A DNA stretch of 64,000 nt from Litsea cubeba (GCA_012931725.1 CM022948.1:112689930-112753929); one strand, 5' to 3'. Counted from the stretch's first letter, positions 1 to 13,271 are shown. The notes: a model not told the origin generated them from the letters alone. Numbers and translations: made by a program.

Positions 1-3000
1 CACATAGAATTGCACCGCAACAATTAATATATCATCTTCTCCTTCTTTTATTTTTATTTTATTTTTTAAATGTATGGTTTGTATCATCTTGTGAATCCTT
101 GTTGGGAGTTGTGGGGGCAGTTGGTGTTTTCTGCATGCACTTTATACCCATCTTGTTTTATGTCAGTTATGTATTCCCAGTCGATTTATTTAAGTTGAAT
201 AACATATAAATATCTATGCTGATGTTAGAGATTACAGGCACCATCCATTGTTTTAATCTTTTTCTATCACTGCCGTAAGTTCTATGTTTTTAGTTGATAT
301 ATTGGTCACTTTTGCATTCTTCGAAGGTTCACTAATGCAATTGCATCCTCAGTTGTTGTTTATACTTTATATTTTATTGATAGTATCTTCCATATCTAAT
401 TTGGTTATGTAGCTGTCACCAAAAATCCTACCCTTGAGGTAACAAGGTAAAAGTATAAAAAAATCCAGGATGTTTTATTCATTTGAACTTGGTGAATTTT
501 ATTGATCTTGGAAGATAGATGAGTGTCTTCTTAATATTGGTTTCTTTCTACCACATTGCGACCACTTATTTCTTTTATTGTTTTTTTTTTTTTGCTGCCT
601 TTAGTGTCCATATTAATATTTACCTACCTATTGCTGTAGTTTTTCTCTATCTCATCAGCTGTTTGTCTCTGGTTTTCAGTTTTCTTTTTCCCCCTTCGCG
701 TCCCTATATCCACTTCATTTTACTGCTGTTTTCTATGAAGTGGTTTTCCTAAGCTGTCATATTGTTTTCTTCTATAGTTTAACACCTTTTCCTCTGTAAA
801 TTGGCATTTTCCCTCAATATAATAGAGAATTAATGATAATTATGAGCCAATCTTTATAATCACGGATTCCTAGATGTATCTAAATCATACCATCTTTACT
901 CCTCCTTCATTTTCTCAGGTCAAAACTAAATATATATAGTTTTATGTATTTGAATGTTGTTCTTCATTTTGTACTCGCAAGTTGCAACCGACTTGTAATG
1001 GGGAAGCCTCCATTCTTGACTCCAAACTGGACACAACCTGTAGACATCCCTACCCTCTGTGGGGCTAGTCCAACAAGGCCTACTTAGTTGTGTAGGAATT
1101 GGATTGACTCCTCTGATCGTCACGAAGATAGATATGATAAAAAAGTTCCCATTCGTAGAGCTCATCCGCACTCTTCCCTCTGCGGGATGTACACTTCATT
1201 AATATGGCAACCATGGAGTGATACTGTGCCTTTCTACCTCAGTTAAATGCATTATGAACACTGGTCTGCAAACCAGCTGGCCACTGTCTACATTTAGTTG
1301 CTAATGGTTGCTCTTGGATTATGAGAACCTTGATGGAGTTTCTGGAAAGTGATTAGTGAAAGGCCTATCGCCTGCCCAACTGTCCAGCCAGAAGAGGAGG
1401 GGTGCGGGAACCTAACACCAACCTGAGATCTGATTTTCTGCATCAAAGCCTCCTGAACAGAGATGCCAGAGTGTTGATTGGATGCATTTTGGACATCCCC
1501 ATGTCTGGTTTGAATGGAAATTGGTTTTTGTCATTGATTGTAAAATTTACTGACTTCCTCATTTCTTTATGCACCTGCTTTTGGAAAGTCGACTTGTTGA
1601 TTTGGAATAGTTTTGGCCTTCTCTAGTCATTCTTTTGCAAGTTGTCCTGTTAATTGGAGGACTTTAACAAACGATAACTTCTTAACATGCTCTCTTTATT
1701 AACATGCTTTGTTTTTAGGTTGTTTCCACTTTCCACTGATCATTCTCTCAGTCTTTCTATCTTTTGTTTGTGGAATCAACTCCACTGTACACAATGATGT
1801 ATGTCAGATTCTTAACTCTTAAACACAGTCTCAGTAAATTTCATTAGTACTGAGTTTGTCTCTTTTTTTTTTTTTTTGAATGGTAATATTTATTAATAAA
1901 AAACTTGACAGTAAAAGGATTATACCAAAAGCACTAAGTTTGTCAATGATATTTCAAATTGTATAGGATGATGAAATTCAGCACAAAACCTGGTTTTTAG
2001 TTTTGATAAGGAGTACAGTAATTCCTTCTGATACTTGTGACTGGAATGTTTTTGATGCTGCTCTTTTGTCATCTAAAAGTGATTATTTTTATTACATTAA
2101 ATTTGTTCATGGATTTTCTCTGTGTGCCTTGATTTATTCAGAGGCCACCAAATACTATGATTTTACTAATATGCTTAGTGATTAAATTTTGAGTAACCAA
2201 AGTTTCTTAGTCTGATTTGAAATGAATATGACTCTTTACCGTTTTTGGATATTCTTACTTATTCATGGGACACTATCTCATCCTTCATACTTAGTAAATG
2301 ATGCTGTTAAGAATTGTATTTCTCATCGTAATAATAACTCTATACCTTGTTATGTATCCTCTATCCAGTTCCCATCAGGTTTTGGCTGAACCTATACAAA
2401 ACTACAAACTATTATATTTCTTTTCAACTTTTCTTTTTCATCTATTATTGTGCTGATTCAACATTTATTAGATTTTCTCTACCACATCCAACCATTCCTG
2501 TTCTCTGACCAGATGTTATGAGTTTCTTTTGAAGACTAAGCAGGAGGTTTTTTGCAATCACTTACACTTTCCATGTCTCCTCTCCCAAATGGGTTCCTTA
2601 ACTTTCCTTACCTGAGTATCATTTTGATTTGTACTCCAGGACAAGGTTCAGTCTCTTTTTGACACCCTAATCTAATTCTCCTGCATCCACTCGTTCCTAT
2701 AATGCATCTGTCATTCCAGTTGTGCAATAGTTTCAATGTTTATTAAAAAGGTTCATTCTAAAACTTTCTTTTAAGTTTGACACATGACAAGGCAGATGAG
2801 TCTCTCGGCTTTGCACTTAACTCTGTTGCTTTGGATTCTAATTCACTCAGATTACATTCTATAGTGAACCTGCTCAAGGGCATAATAGGTTATTGTAGCA
2901 TATTCTATTTACAATTTTGATCATTTATGCAGTTCACTCCATTGGCCTCTGGCTTAAACTGGGGGCACCATCTGTATCACGTTGCCTAGGTTGCTCTACC

Positions 3001-3964
3001 ACCTGCAACTGGGACCTCTGTCATGACAGTCTGGATTGTGGTTTGTGGGTCAGTTCTCTTTGGGTCATGATATTTGACAATCTACATTATTTTCGTTCAG
3101 GATTTAATTCATCAATGGGTTGAAATCTTGAACTGATAATAATAATAGTAATTCTTGATCCACTTAAAATCGTACCTGAATTTTCTTCGTCAAATATCAG
3201 AATTTGGTCTTGGAAGTTGGATGTATCATATCAATGGCTTGAAATTTTAGATGTAAGACCTGGTCCCTTCTGTAATTTAAAAAGACTTGTTGAGGGATCC
3301 ATAACTGTGAATTATCTCATCCTACCCCATTGAACATGGATCATTGTCATGAAGCGAGCCACAGCCCACAGAGCATGATCTGGTGATCCAGGTCTCCCTG
3401 GTGTGTACTCATTGCGAACAAGCTGAGGCAGAAGATATTTAGTTGTGAAGAATACTTAAGGAGAAAATTTGACTTTGTTTTCCACTCTAATAGCTGTCAT
3501 AGTAGTTTGTAAGTGGCATCCTTGTCAGATGGATGTGAGTATTGTGTTTCTGTAGAAATTTATGAGGTTTAAAATAAGAGTTTTTAAAACATATTTCTTG
3601 GGAACATCAATAACAATTTGATGAGCATGTTGAGGTAAGCAATCATTTCTTTAAAGGAGTGGTGTTATTTGAGAAAGTAACAAAAAGACAGACAAGAGCA
3701 CATAACACACTTGAAAGGTGCTCATCGTTGCAACCACAAGGTTGTGGGTTTGAATCGTGTTACCTAGGATGGAAGACAGTTCAGTAAGTGAATAATATGA
3801 ATTACGAACATCAATAAAAGTATTATAGATGTATCTGGTTGTTTCTTAATTGAACAGTAGTCTTATTATCTTCTTTTGGGGTGTAAACTTAATTTTAGCT
3901 TTAATTTCACCGATCCATTTTCAAATCTTCGATTATTTTCATCTTGATTCTACCTGAATACATT
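1..3964 (+). other. First intron (part) of the upstream BEL1-like gene
   Basis: No exon is recognisable. The exon at 4821 begins exactly where BELL genes begin their second coding exon, so this stretch is read as the 3' portion of a long first intron (inference). I looked for the SKY motif that ends BELL exon 1 and did not find it, so exon 1 should lie before the window. The region is AT-rich with scattered poly-T runs (for example about 1865-1878). A tRNA-like SINE head lies at 3716-3768. Confidence 0.6.
3716..3768 (+). repeat. tRNA-like SINE head, copy 1
   Basis: The segment starts GGTGCTCATCGTTGCAACC and carries a box B-like GGGTTTGAATCG. A clearly related segment at 40681-40735 begins GGTGCTCATTATTGCGACC. 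The shared sequence suggests two decayed copies of one tRNA-derived SINE family. No poly(A) tail or target duplication was identified. Confidence 0.4.
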
Positions 3965-4500
3965 TAGGGCCTGTTAGTTTGCATAAGGAGTACATAAAGA
4001 GTTGAATACATAGAAATTCATAATGAGCTCCAGCAAAGGATTATTAAAGGGGTGAAAGGTGAATGGTATATGGTGGAGATATGGATGAGACCTTGACTTT
4101 CCTGGGATTTGAATTATAGGGTGATGGCTGGATATTAATGTCCCATCTCTCCTTGACGCTCACTTGGATGCATGGAATGCTAGAAAAGAAGGCATGCATT
4201 TTGCTGGAATTCTAAGAAAGACACAATGAATCCTCATTTTGCATCTCTTGAAGGAATGATCCTGTCATATTAGCTGGTAATCCTCTTAATTTATGTGGAA
4301 ACTAGATTTCACACATATGAACGAGTGCTTATATGGGATTCCATTTCTTCTAGTTATTTTGAGAAATATGCCTGACATGCAGATTTCCCCATAAAGGGGA
4401 TGAATAGTCCATGTTGCAAAGGTGACCTGTAGATGGGATTAGCCTTTTATTATGATGCCTATCACGTGGATCCACTCACCCCAACCAAACAACCCCAAAA
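3965..4500. mobile_element. MITE-like element, copy A
   Basis: The left end TAGGGCCTGTTAGTTTG and the right end (inverted TTTTGGGGTTGTTTGGTTG) are imperfect inverted repeats. The interior around 4075-4160 (ACTTTCCTGGGATTTGAAT and following) is similar to 9625-9690 in copy B, which supports one non-autonomous DNA transposon family. It has no coding capacity and no clean target duplication. It sits in intron 1 of the BEL1-like gene. Confidence 0.5.
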
Positions 4501-4820
4501 GCCGATTTTCTATGATTAGCTGGCTAATAGATTGACTGTAAGGTTTTATTTGACAATGCTTACAGTCATAGTGATCCATTTACCACATTTAGGAATGGAG
4601 TACTCCATGTTCACACAACTGAATTGCATGTATTTCCACCTCCCATGTTTGATTTTTATCAGAAAAAGGCACTCAGTTCAAACATTCACAATGAGGGTTG
4701 TCAGATCAGATAGTGTCAAAGGTGTATCTCTGTATGAGATCAATTTTACAACATTTTCATGTGCATGTCAGATAGCCTGTCTATTTATTTCTTGAGGTAT
4801 CTACAACTTTCCCTTTGTAG

Positions 4821-5198
4821 GTTGATAGAAGATACAAGCAGTATTATCATCAGATGCAGATTGTGGTGTCTTCTTTCGACATGATAGCAGGGTGTGGAGC
4901 TGCTAAAACCATACACAGCACTCGCCCTACAAACGATCTCACGACACTTCCGCAGCCTGCGTGATGCAATCGGCGGTCAAATTAAAGCAACCAGGAAGAG
5001 CCTTGGTGAGCAGGATAGTTTGAGCTGCAAAGGGGGTGGTATATCCCGCCTACGTTTCGTGGATCAACAGCTCAGGCAACAGAGGGCTCTGCAGCAGATT
5101 GGTATGATTCAACAGCATGCTTGGAGGCCACAGAGGGGGCTCCCAGAAAGCTCTGTTTCAATCCTTCGTGCCTGGCTGTTCGAGCACTTTCTCCATCC
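4821..5198 (+). CDS. BLH: BEL1-like gene 1, BELL-domain exon (frameshifted)
   Basis: The acceptor is CCCTTTGTAG and the donor is CCATCC/GTAAAC. The first frame gives VDRRYKQYYHQMQIVVSSF and then runs into nonsense after GAAK. The BELL/homeodomain frame resumes one base later as PYTALALQTISRHF. The exon also encodes the start of the homeodomain up to FEHFLHP. Confidence 0.85.
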
Positions 5199-6243
5199 GT
5201 AAACCTCTTGCCACACTTTTTTTCTTTCTTTTCCTCTGTTTTATTCTTGCAAGTTTCCTGTAGCTCACTACCTAATGCTTTTTTTCACTTGATATGTTCT
5301 CCCAGTTACCCAAAAGATTCAGATAAAATAATGCTGGCAAGACAGACAGGCTTGACCAGAAGTCAGGTAAAATCCAAAAATGTTTTAGGCTGCATTTTCT
5401 TCCTTTCATATTGGGAGTGAAGAGATTGTTTCCCTGATATTTGGAAATTGTGACAGTATGAAATTCATTTTCTGAAGAAAATTATCTTTCCTTGCTCCTC
5501 AAATGGCAAGGAGGCTAGTGGAACCTTAGTATGTTATTTTTCTTTTCCATTTTTTTCAAGCAGTTTATGATCCATACTCACTGTTGGTTCAGGTTTCAAA
5601 CTGGTTCATAAATGCACGTGTACGCCTTTGGAAGCCAATGGTAGAAGAGATGTACAAAGAAGAGATCGGTGATGCCGACATGGATTCAAACTCTTCGTCA
5701 GATAATGCCACTAAAGTAAGGAGTGAAGCCAAGGCATCTGAGGATAGGGAAGAGTTACAAAGCATGAAATCTGCAGTTGAAAATTGCCCGACCAGCTCAT
5801 ATGATGGAAATATGAAATCAGATCACATCTCCGACGTAGACATGGATGGGACGACACCAGGGCTCCAAAATGGTGTGAACTTGGACGACCCAAACTATGG
5901 GAATATGAAATTAAGGGACCAGGGATCCAATACCAATGACTGTAGTCTTCTTCAAGATGCACTCATTCAGCCTGATGGGAATGGAAGGTTTATGGCCTAC
6001 CAGATGGCAGAGCTGGGAAGGTTTGGGAATGGAGGTGTATCTCTGACATTGGGCTTGCAGCATTGTGATGGAGGCCTACCTGTTTCTGGTGGTGAGCAGA
6101 ACTTCATTACTGTGAGAGGAGGGGATGAAATGTTCGGCACAGCTTCTGACAGGGCCGATCCTGCAGAATATGACTGTATGAATCTGGGGAACCGGCGTCA
6201 CAGGTTCGGTTCCTCACATCTATTGCATGATTTTGTAGCTTAA
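4821..6243 (+). CDS. BLH: BEL1-like homeodomain transcription factor, 3' part, with frameshift
   Basis: This is the C-terminal part of a TALE-class BEL1-like transcription factor, a nuclear DNA-binding protein that acts with KNOX partners. Exons are 4821-5198, 5306-5366 and 5593-6243, all with GT-AG borders. In order they give the BELL domain (VDRRYKQYYHQMQ, then ISRHFRSLRDAI), the homeodomain (WRPQRGLPE, the TALE three-residue loop PYP, helix 3 WFINARVRLWKP) and an acidic/Ser-rich tail with the C-terminal VSLTLGL motif, ending HDFVA. The tail most resembles the BLH1/BLH3 group from memory. One extra A in the AAAA at 4905-4908 shifts the frame inside the BELL domain; the matching exon of the neighbour is 377 nt and this one 378, so exon 2 plus the 61-nt exon no longer sum to a multiple of three. 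It could be a real pseudogenising change or an assembly error. The 5' exon is outside the window. Confidence 0.85.
5306..5366 (+). CDS. BLH: BEL1-like gene 1, 61-nt homeodomain exon
   Basis: This exon encodes YPKDSDKIMLARQTGLTRSQ, the loop and helix 2 of the TALE homeodomain. Its 61-nt length is identical to the equivalent exon of the second BELL gene (14587-14647). The acceptor is TTCTCCCAG and the donor is GTCAG/GTAAAA. Confidence 0.9.
5593..6243 (+). CDS. BLH: BEL1-like gene 1, last exon
   Basis: It starts at VSNWFINARVRLWKP (homeodomain helix 3) after TTGGTTCAG. An acidic serine-rich region and the VSLTLGLQHC motif follow. The frame ends at TAA 6241-6243 after LLHDFVA. Downstream 6244 to about 6560 is probably 3' UTR. 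Confidence 0.9.
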   Translation, partial: VSNWFINARVRLWKPMVEEMYKEEIGDADMDSNSSSDNATKVRSEAKASEDREELQSMKSAVENCPTSSYDGNMKSDHISDVDMDGTTPGLQNGVNLDDPNYGNMKLRDQGSNTNDCSLLQDALIQPDGNGRFMAYQMAELGRFGNGGVSLTLGLQHCDGGLPVSGGEQNFITVRGGDEMFGTASDRADPAEYDCMNLGNRRHRFGSSHLLHDFVA

Positions 6244-9200
6244 GAAGGCTAGTTCTGTGGTAGTATTTGAATAATATGCCTCAAAGCCGTTGGCATTCTG
6301 CTTGCAATTTGTTGAAAAGGAAAATGACTATACGAGTGCAAAAGTAGCAGTGTAATATATAGGAGGGGATGACTGGAAATATATAATTGGTAGAGCATGT
6401 TGTAAAGATACAAATCATATATTTTTTTTTCTTGTGTAATTTAGTGATTGAAGAATGTAAAATTACTTTGATTGAAAGTTTCATGTGTAATGGTGTTGTA
6501 ATGAGGAAAATGGTATTCATCTGGATAAAAGTTGAAATTGCTGATTATCTGTTGACGGTCATCACTCATCAGTGATGATGATGTTTGTATTCATTAACTA
6601 TCCCAACTGGCGCGCCCCGTGATATTTAACTTGGATCGACTCAATCCAACGAGCAGTCTTGACCCCAATTTGCGACGTTAATATTGTTTTCCATGAGTAA
6701 TGAATGGCTGACAAATGATCTCACTCATCTGATTGGTTGGTGTAGGTGTGGCCTTTCGTAACTGTACCATCTCCCATATAAAATGTTCCTTTTATTTCTA
6801 ATTATTCCTCCCATTTCACTTGTTTCTTTTTTTGAATTTTCTACTGATCTAGAAGGGCAAAACCTCAACTGCTAATACTTAAATTTGAACTTGTGGGGCT
6901 TAAAAATGTTAAATAGGTCCTTTGTTAACAATCCAGATACATTGAAGGCCCGTTTTAGATGACAAGGAAAGGTGGTAGAAAAGGTGGAAAGACTCTCCAG
7001 AGTAAAAGTTTGTGCTATGGCCAGCTTTCTCAACCTTCTCATCCAAACAGGATCCAATTCTATACTGAGAAAACTGTATGCAGCACAAATTTGAATTTTC
7101 GAGTGTGGCCAATTTTCTTTTCCTCCATTACTCTACATTTTCTTCTCATCCAAATTTATGTAGACCAGAGAATGGTTTTATTTTTCTCACTTAACATTTG
7201 GCAGTGTGTGTACTCATTTCCTGAGTAGAAAATATTCCATAATTTTTGTGGAAGAAGGGCTTTAGACCTTTTTTTTTTTTTTCCGGTAGAAAGGCTTTAT
7301 TTAGACTTGAGATAACTATGGTCTGCAGTCTCACAAATCACAATGGGTTCACTCTTTTTGTTCGACCGAGAATTTGCAGTCTCACACAACAAGTGGAAAC
7401 AAGACAACTGAAACTGTAGAAAGGAAAACTACAGATATAAAACTGCTCATACACGAGAACTTGTTTGTGAAGATTCCACATTTTGTGGATTTCTATTTCC
7501 ATTTTATGGAGGAACCCTTTATTCGTAAATCGTAACCCTCCATAGAAAATTGAAGTCCTTTTTATCAATGAAAATCAGTTGACTTATATTTTTTTCCTTT
7601 TCTACGAAGATGTATTTACACCAAACAATAAAAGCTGCATGAAAAATCAGAATAATTTTTCTCCGTAGCAGTAAAGAATCTTCTCAAGACTGCTTAACAT
7701 GCCCAAAGGCAATGGTTAGTAGTTTGGAGCACTGTTTCCATTCACCCAGGTACAACGAAATATCAGATCATACCACAACCTACCTTTCCATAATAAAAGA
7801 TCTCAACTTTTAGTAATCCTAGCCATACAAACAATGGCGTGCACCAAAAGGTAGTAAAACAAAAAAGAAGCATATATTCAAGAACAAAAAGCTCACCCAA
7901 TGGACGACTAGGATCGATTGATCAGAGCAAGAAAGAAGGGTAGCCCAGCACTAGCAGAACTGTCCAGTCCACACAAAGGTGTGTGCCTGGAACAGTCTTC
8001 TGTGATTTTGGGAGAAGAAAAGTATATAATAGCACCCAGTACTGGTAGCTGTACTGCTGTACAGGCAGTAGTAGGTTCTCGAAATTTGAAAAATGAAACG
8101 AAAATGCAGTTTCTATGGTTGCCCATAGGTTTCCCAAAAAGCTAAAAATAATATTCTTTAGAAATTGGCTCCTATCAACCAAATTTTATAAAGAATTTTA
8201 CAAGTCCATACATACGGGTAGGTATTCTAAAGTATTAGATTTCCATATCTAAATGAAAAATGAAAGACCTTCATCACCTATAAATGCCCATGGGATTTTT
8301 AGTTACTCACCTAATCAATCCACTAGGGTCCTGCATTACTTTATCAACGGATCGGATTGGGGCTGGACTGAACCCATTTGTACCACCATCTAGCTCAACA
8401 AATATTCAGACCATAAATTTGGTATGGGCCTGGCCCATTAAGGGTGATGAATAGTCCAAATCCCCAATTATTATAGTTGGACTCGAGCAGAACGTTTTTA
8501 GACCCGAATCCATTAGAAGTTATAATACAGCCCTTACCTGTTATTGTTAATGGGTGGGGGTGATTTACTGATTCAAGTAGGGCATCTGATTTGGTCATCG
8601 ACACCCTTTACAAAGAAAAAAAAAAACTTTTTATTCAATTTTATTGGAAAAGATATCTGGGATAGTTAATGTGGATGACCTTTAAAAAAAAAAAAAAATC
8701 ACCAATCAATCTAAACTAGAGCAGATATGTCCAACTCCAATTGGGAATTAAACAACCTTTCCTCCCTCCATAACTTTTGATGTCTTCCAATGGAGAGGTT
8801 GAAAGTGAATGATCAAGGTGGTGACAACAAAGGGCCCATCAAGATATGGCTTCTTTTATAAGAAATCATTGCCTACTCTTTATCCTGTTATATTATGTCT
8901 TAGAAATGTGTAGGTCCCTCCTAGATGCCCCCCACTGGCCCTTCACCTTTTCACCTCTTTAGGAAAAAAATTCTTTCCTATTAACTTCTAGGATTCTAGG
9001 AAGTTGCCTAATGTGCGATAAGCATTCAGATATTTGGTAGAGCGACCGTTTGTATCAATGAAAGGCCCCCAATTGACAGGTCAACTGCAAAATTGGATTA
9101 TTTATTTTTTAAAGTATTATAGTATTGACCATTAATCTCACAAGATATGTCCTGCTATCATTGTTTAGGAAAAAGGTGTTCCCTCTTTAATACCTACAAT

Positions 9201-9351
9201 ATTTTTTTTTTTTTTTGACACTCCTTTTCACACTTCTTTCAAGTAGTATAACAGAAGGTAGCAAAATGAGGTGTTTCATTTTCTCCCATCCTTTTCTACA
9301 TGTCTCTTATAGGACTATTGTTGTACATTTGGATAAGCTCAGAATTTCATT
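6244..9351. other. 3' UTR and intergenic DNA
   Basis: The first 300 bases are probably the 3' UTR of BEL1-like gene 1. The rest shows no coding similarity on either strand; short open frames here have no recognisable motif. Poly-A/T stretches occur around 7271, 8617 and 8684. Confidence 0.5.
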
Positions 9352-9824
9352 TAGGGTCTGTTTGTTTTATGTATTAAAATTCTTATGAATTTTAAAATTT
9401 TGTGTTTTTATAAGTGGTTAAAAAATATAGAATCAAATATGATACCTAAAAATGACCTTCAAATAACCTCCACTCAAGTGAATGTTGAATCAAGATAAGG
9501 TTGAAAATGAATTCCCATACGTCACCCCAGTAATTCAAATCCAACAACGAATATTAAAGTGGTAAGGGATGAAAGTTATGAGGTGAATAATAAAGAGTAT
9601 AAGGTAGCCACGTAAAGGAGAACTTTACTTTCTTAAGGTTTGAATTACTAGGATAGTGGCTGGGTATTCATTCCCCATCACCCTTTGATTTAATTTCCAT
9701 TAAGGACGAGGCTATTTGGTGGTATTTTTTTACATTCGCATTTAATTCTTCATTTTTTCGCAATAGATATACTGAGTTGTAGAATTCTTAGAAATCTAAT
9801 TACATGAAACAAACTAGTCTCTTA
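9352..9824. mobile_element. MITE-like element, copy B
   Basis: The left end is TAGGGTCTGTTTGTTTTATG. The right end inverted reads TAAGAGACTAGTTTGTTTCATG, and similarity of the two ends continues for about 40 bases. The interior (about 9620-9700) matches copy A at 3965-4500. No clean target duplication was found. It is a non-autonomous DNA transposon of undetermined superfamily. Confidence 0.55.
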
Positions 9825-12452
9825 GCGTTCTCATTTCAAACTTTTCTAATTAACAAAAGTAAATGATTAAAACTTCTACTAAAATGTGTAAAGAACTTGC
9901 CCTTTTTCAAAAAAATATATATAACGCAACGCACGATTTGATGTGAAGATTAGTGATTAAATATTAAATGGAGAACTAATTAAGAAAAAATCTTGGTAAT
10001 CATCCCTATCTTAATATTGAGAACAAATTTATGGAAAACTGATATGGACCACTATTTTGAAAGACTGAATTAGACCCATGATCTGGGGAAGGAAGTTTCT
10101 ATACCATATTCTACTGTCAGCCTCTAAACATGATGTTCTTTAGATCATATTTTGAAAATGTTGCGATAATGTTGCAATATATACATGAAATGGTATTTTG
10201 ATAAGAATATAAAAATATGAGAAAACTATAAAAAAAAAAGTCTTTAAACATGGATTTATATTTATTTAAAAATTAATTTATTTTCTGCAACATTCTTCCA
10301 ATATTTCCTGAGAGAAACTCCAAATGAAAAATATCTCAATATTTTTCCCCCGACATAATTTTCAGAAGAAGATATTTGTGCATGCTTTTTAAAGCATGCT
10401 TGAGAGTTTTTCATTGTATGAGTTGTACAAAATGCAGGCTTTTAGATGAAATCAAGTGGGTGGTGTTGTGTCTGGTGTCCTCCTTCCGAAGAAACCCCAG
10501 CAATTTCTTCTTCTTAAATTTTTTTCCTTTCACAATTTTCAGAGATGGCCAACCGGAGCAGGCCAGAAAGAGACAGAGATTGCAATCATTACAAAAGTAT
10601 CCAACCAATCAGCCTCAGAATCTCAGAGTAAAGGAATAATGCATACATCACTTTTATCCTTGTCTCTGCCCACACCCTTGTATCTACTTTCAGATATGGC
10701 TGCAGAGTCCTTTCTCCATCCCTTTTATCATCACAACCCCCTATCTCAAACCCAGAAAAAATATATTCTCATTGCTAGGGACAAGTTGGAGAACTGGAAA
10801 AGGAAATTCTACTTTTGCAGATCCAAACGCCCATCATTTCTAGGCTCCTGCCCATCTCCACCCTTTTGCACAAAATGCCAAAAGGCCCAAGAAGAGGGAC
10901 AGAGAAGAAAAGCATAAAAGGGAGGAAGAGAAAAGGACATTGGTTTGGCTGAGACTGAGAGGGACTGGGAGTGTTCCAAAGATAGCAGGCACTAAAGCTG
11001 AAAATATGATTTCCTTGTTTGGTATTTCATACATCTGTGTTTTCATCAGCCAAGGGGACCACTTTGCTTTTCTTGCATATGGGTTTTTTAGAGGGACAAA
11101 CTAGTTTTTGGAAGGCACGTTCTTTTGCTTATTCTTCTTCTTCTCAGTGCAGGCATGAATGACTGTGGCTTATAGAGCTTTATTTCTTCCTCATCTTCTC
11201 TTTGACAGTCTGTTCTGTTTCAGGTTCCCTTTTCTTCTGCTATACTTGTTTTTGTTTGGTGATTCTTTTGCTCTATGATGATTGATGGGTTTGTTTCAAC
11301 CTTGTTATTACTTATTGGTTTTTCCTTTTAATGGTCTCTGAACAAGTGGGTGTGATTTCAGGTTCCTTGGGGAGATTGTTCTGTTTCTGTTTTATTTTGA
11401 ACTGCTTTGGTTTCTGTTAGATGTTGGCTATTGAAACAGATGGGTGGTCGTGAACTAAAAACTGTATCTACTTTGTATTAGTTCCTGTTCCATTCATGTC
11501 AATGGCATTTAGCCCCTATTTTCCTTTTTATGTGGTTTTTACTTACTATCCATTTACTCACCAGTCGAGGATTTTTTGAAGCTCTCCTAGATGAATATGC
11601 GTTTATAATCTATAAAAGCAGGTGTTCTCATCATTCAAATTAGTAAAAGATGTCTCTCTACTTAGGTTTCGTGGGTCATGGCAAAACTCTCCATCCATGG
11701 TTGTTTGAGTTGTAGCTTTAGACATGTGAATAACTTTGAATCTTATTCTTTCCCGAGGAAATGATCTTCATAGAAACAACAACAATAATAATCTTATTCT
11801 TACTATGTATTTATTTATCTATGTAGTAGTTACTTATCAGGCAGGAGTACGACTCAGTTCTGAAAAACTAGACACTCTTGGAATCAGTTGAGACTTGTGC
11901 TTGTGAGTGGCATTACCAGTCCGAACCTGAAAAGCACGGACCCAGTCTGTGGATGCCTCTAATGCCTAATATAAAATTATAGTTGCTTAGATTTGTTCAT
12001 TTCAGTGGGAAGATAACTACATAATTTGCTACTGGCTTGTGAAATTTCTTTTCTAATGCTAAACTTATACCTCAACTGTTTTGTTTATACATTTGAGGTA
12101 TGAGAGTGCTATAGAAACTTGGTTGAAAGATATCATACCAGTAGTTTTTATCTCTATTATTGTTTTCATTCTACATACGCCTAATGCAGTTTCTCTGTGG
12201 TTTTCTCATAATTGGTATTTTGGCCTGATTTCAGGTAAATGTTTGTTCTCTGTAATGGAAATGTGGTTTGTCATGTCCATCTCTCCTTAGTAGAAGACTT
12301 CATTCTATCAACTCACAACAATGCAAGAAAATCATGAACATAGCTTGATAAATGCTTGTGGTCTATACCTTCTAACCAGTCATAGATTTTGAACATACAG
12401 TGTCTGATATCCACCACTAATTTTGGTAATTGGCCTGAAAGATCCAACTCTG
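9825..12452 (+). other. BLH: Intergenic DNA, promoter and likely 5' leader of BEL1-like gene 2
   Basis: A TATA-like CATAAAAG occurs at 10913-10920 within a purine-rich stretch. The region after it (about 10945-11230) looks like a long leader. A plausible 3' splice site just before the coding exon is CATACAG at about 12394-12400, so a leader intron of about 1 kb is inferred. Long leaders with an intron are usual in BELL genes. The precise start site cannot be read from sequence. Confidence 0.4.
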
Positions 12453-12458
12453 ATGACC

Positions 12459-13271
12459 ATGGTTTTGCAAGACTCATCTTCCAAGGTATCAACTTCCAGT
12501 GTGATGAATCAATATGCCTTCTCAGACATGGTTGTGGGTCCAACTAGTTTTGAAGACCATGGTTGTACTTCTTGGGATGGACAAGCAAGCAATGTGCTAC
12601 CCAGCATACAGTCACTTGGGGAACGGATATGTCGGTCCATGGATCTCGTCCAAGCCATGGGACCAGAGGACTCAGAGATGTTTAGGCAGAGACATTTGAT
12701 GAATCTTCAATCAGAAAAAGATCCAGACTTCAGCTCTGTGCTAGGCAAAGGGCTGTCCCTTTCTATCGGTTCTCCTCTGCCATCCGACGTGCTAATCCCC
12801 TCATTCAATTACAGGGAAACAGAGCCAAATGTTAATCAAGTTTGCCCTAGCTACTTAAATTCCAGAGAAGGACCCAGAGTTCAGTTTAAACAGATCAGAG
12901 GTGATCGTTCATCTTGTGGAGATGGAATAATGGATCACACATACGCCTCATCTTCAGTTTCACACAATCATTTCGGCTCAATTACTTATAACGAAGTAGC
13001 AGCATCCTTAACCATTCGGAACTCCAGATATCTAAAGCCAGCTCAGACTCTGCTTGAGGAAGTCGTTAGTGTTACAAAGGCTGTTGAGCTCGAGTCACAT
13101 AAGCAGTTGAGGAAGGAAAAATCCATTGGAAGGATACTGCAACATGAATTGGAAGCAAGGAAACCTGCTGGTGACCAGAAAAGAAATGCACTTTGCAATA
13201 ATGCATTTTCATCTGCAAGCAAACATGACATTCAGATTAAAATTACAAAGCTTGTTGCTTTACTGGAGGAG
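12459..13271 (+). CDS. BLH: BEL1-like gene 2, exon 1
   Basis: This exon carries the N-terminal region and the SKY motif. It ends in phase 0 at LVALLEE with donor GAGGAG/GTATAC. The frame stays open into the intron up to 13415, but the KLVALLEE junction to VNSRYEQ in the next exon shows where the exon ends. Confidence 0.85.

Noticed and set aside
10456..10917. 153-codon open frame upstream of BEL1-like gene 2
   Set aside because: No recognisable domain; biased composition in a promoter/leader region; no splice link to the gene.
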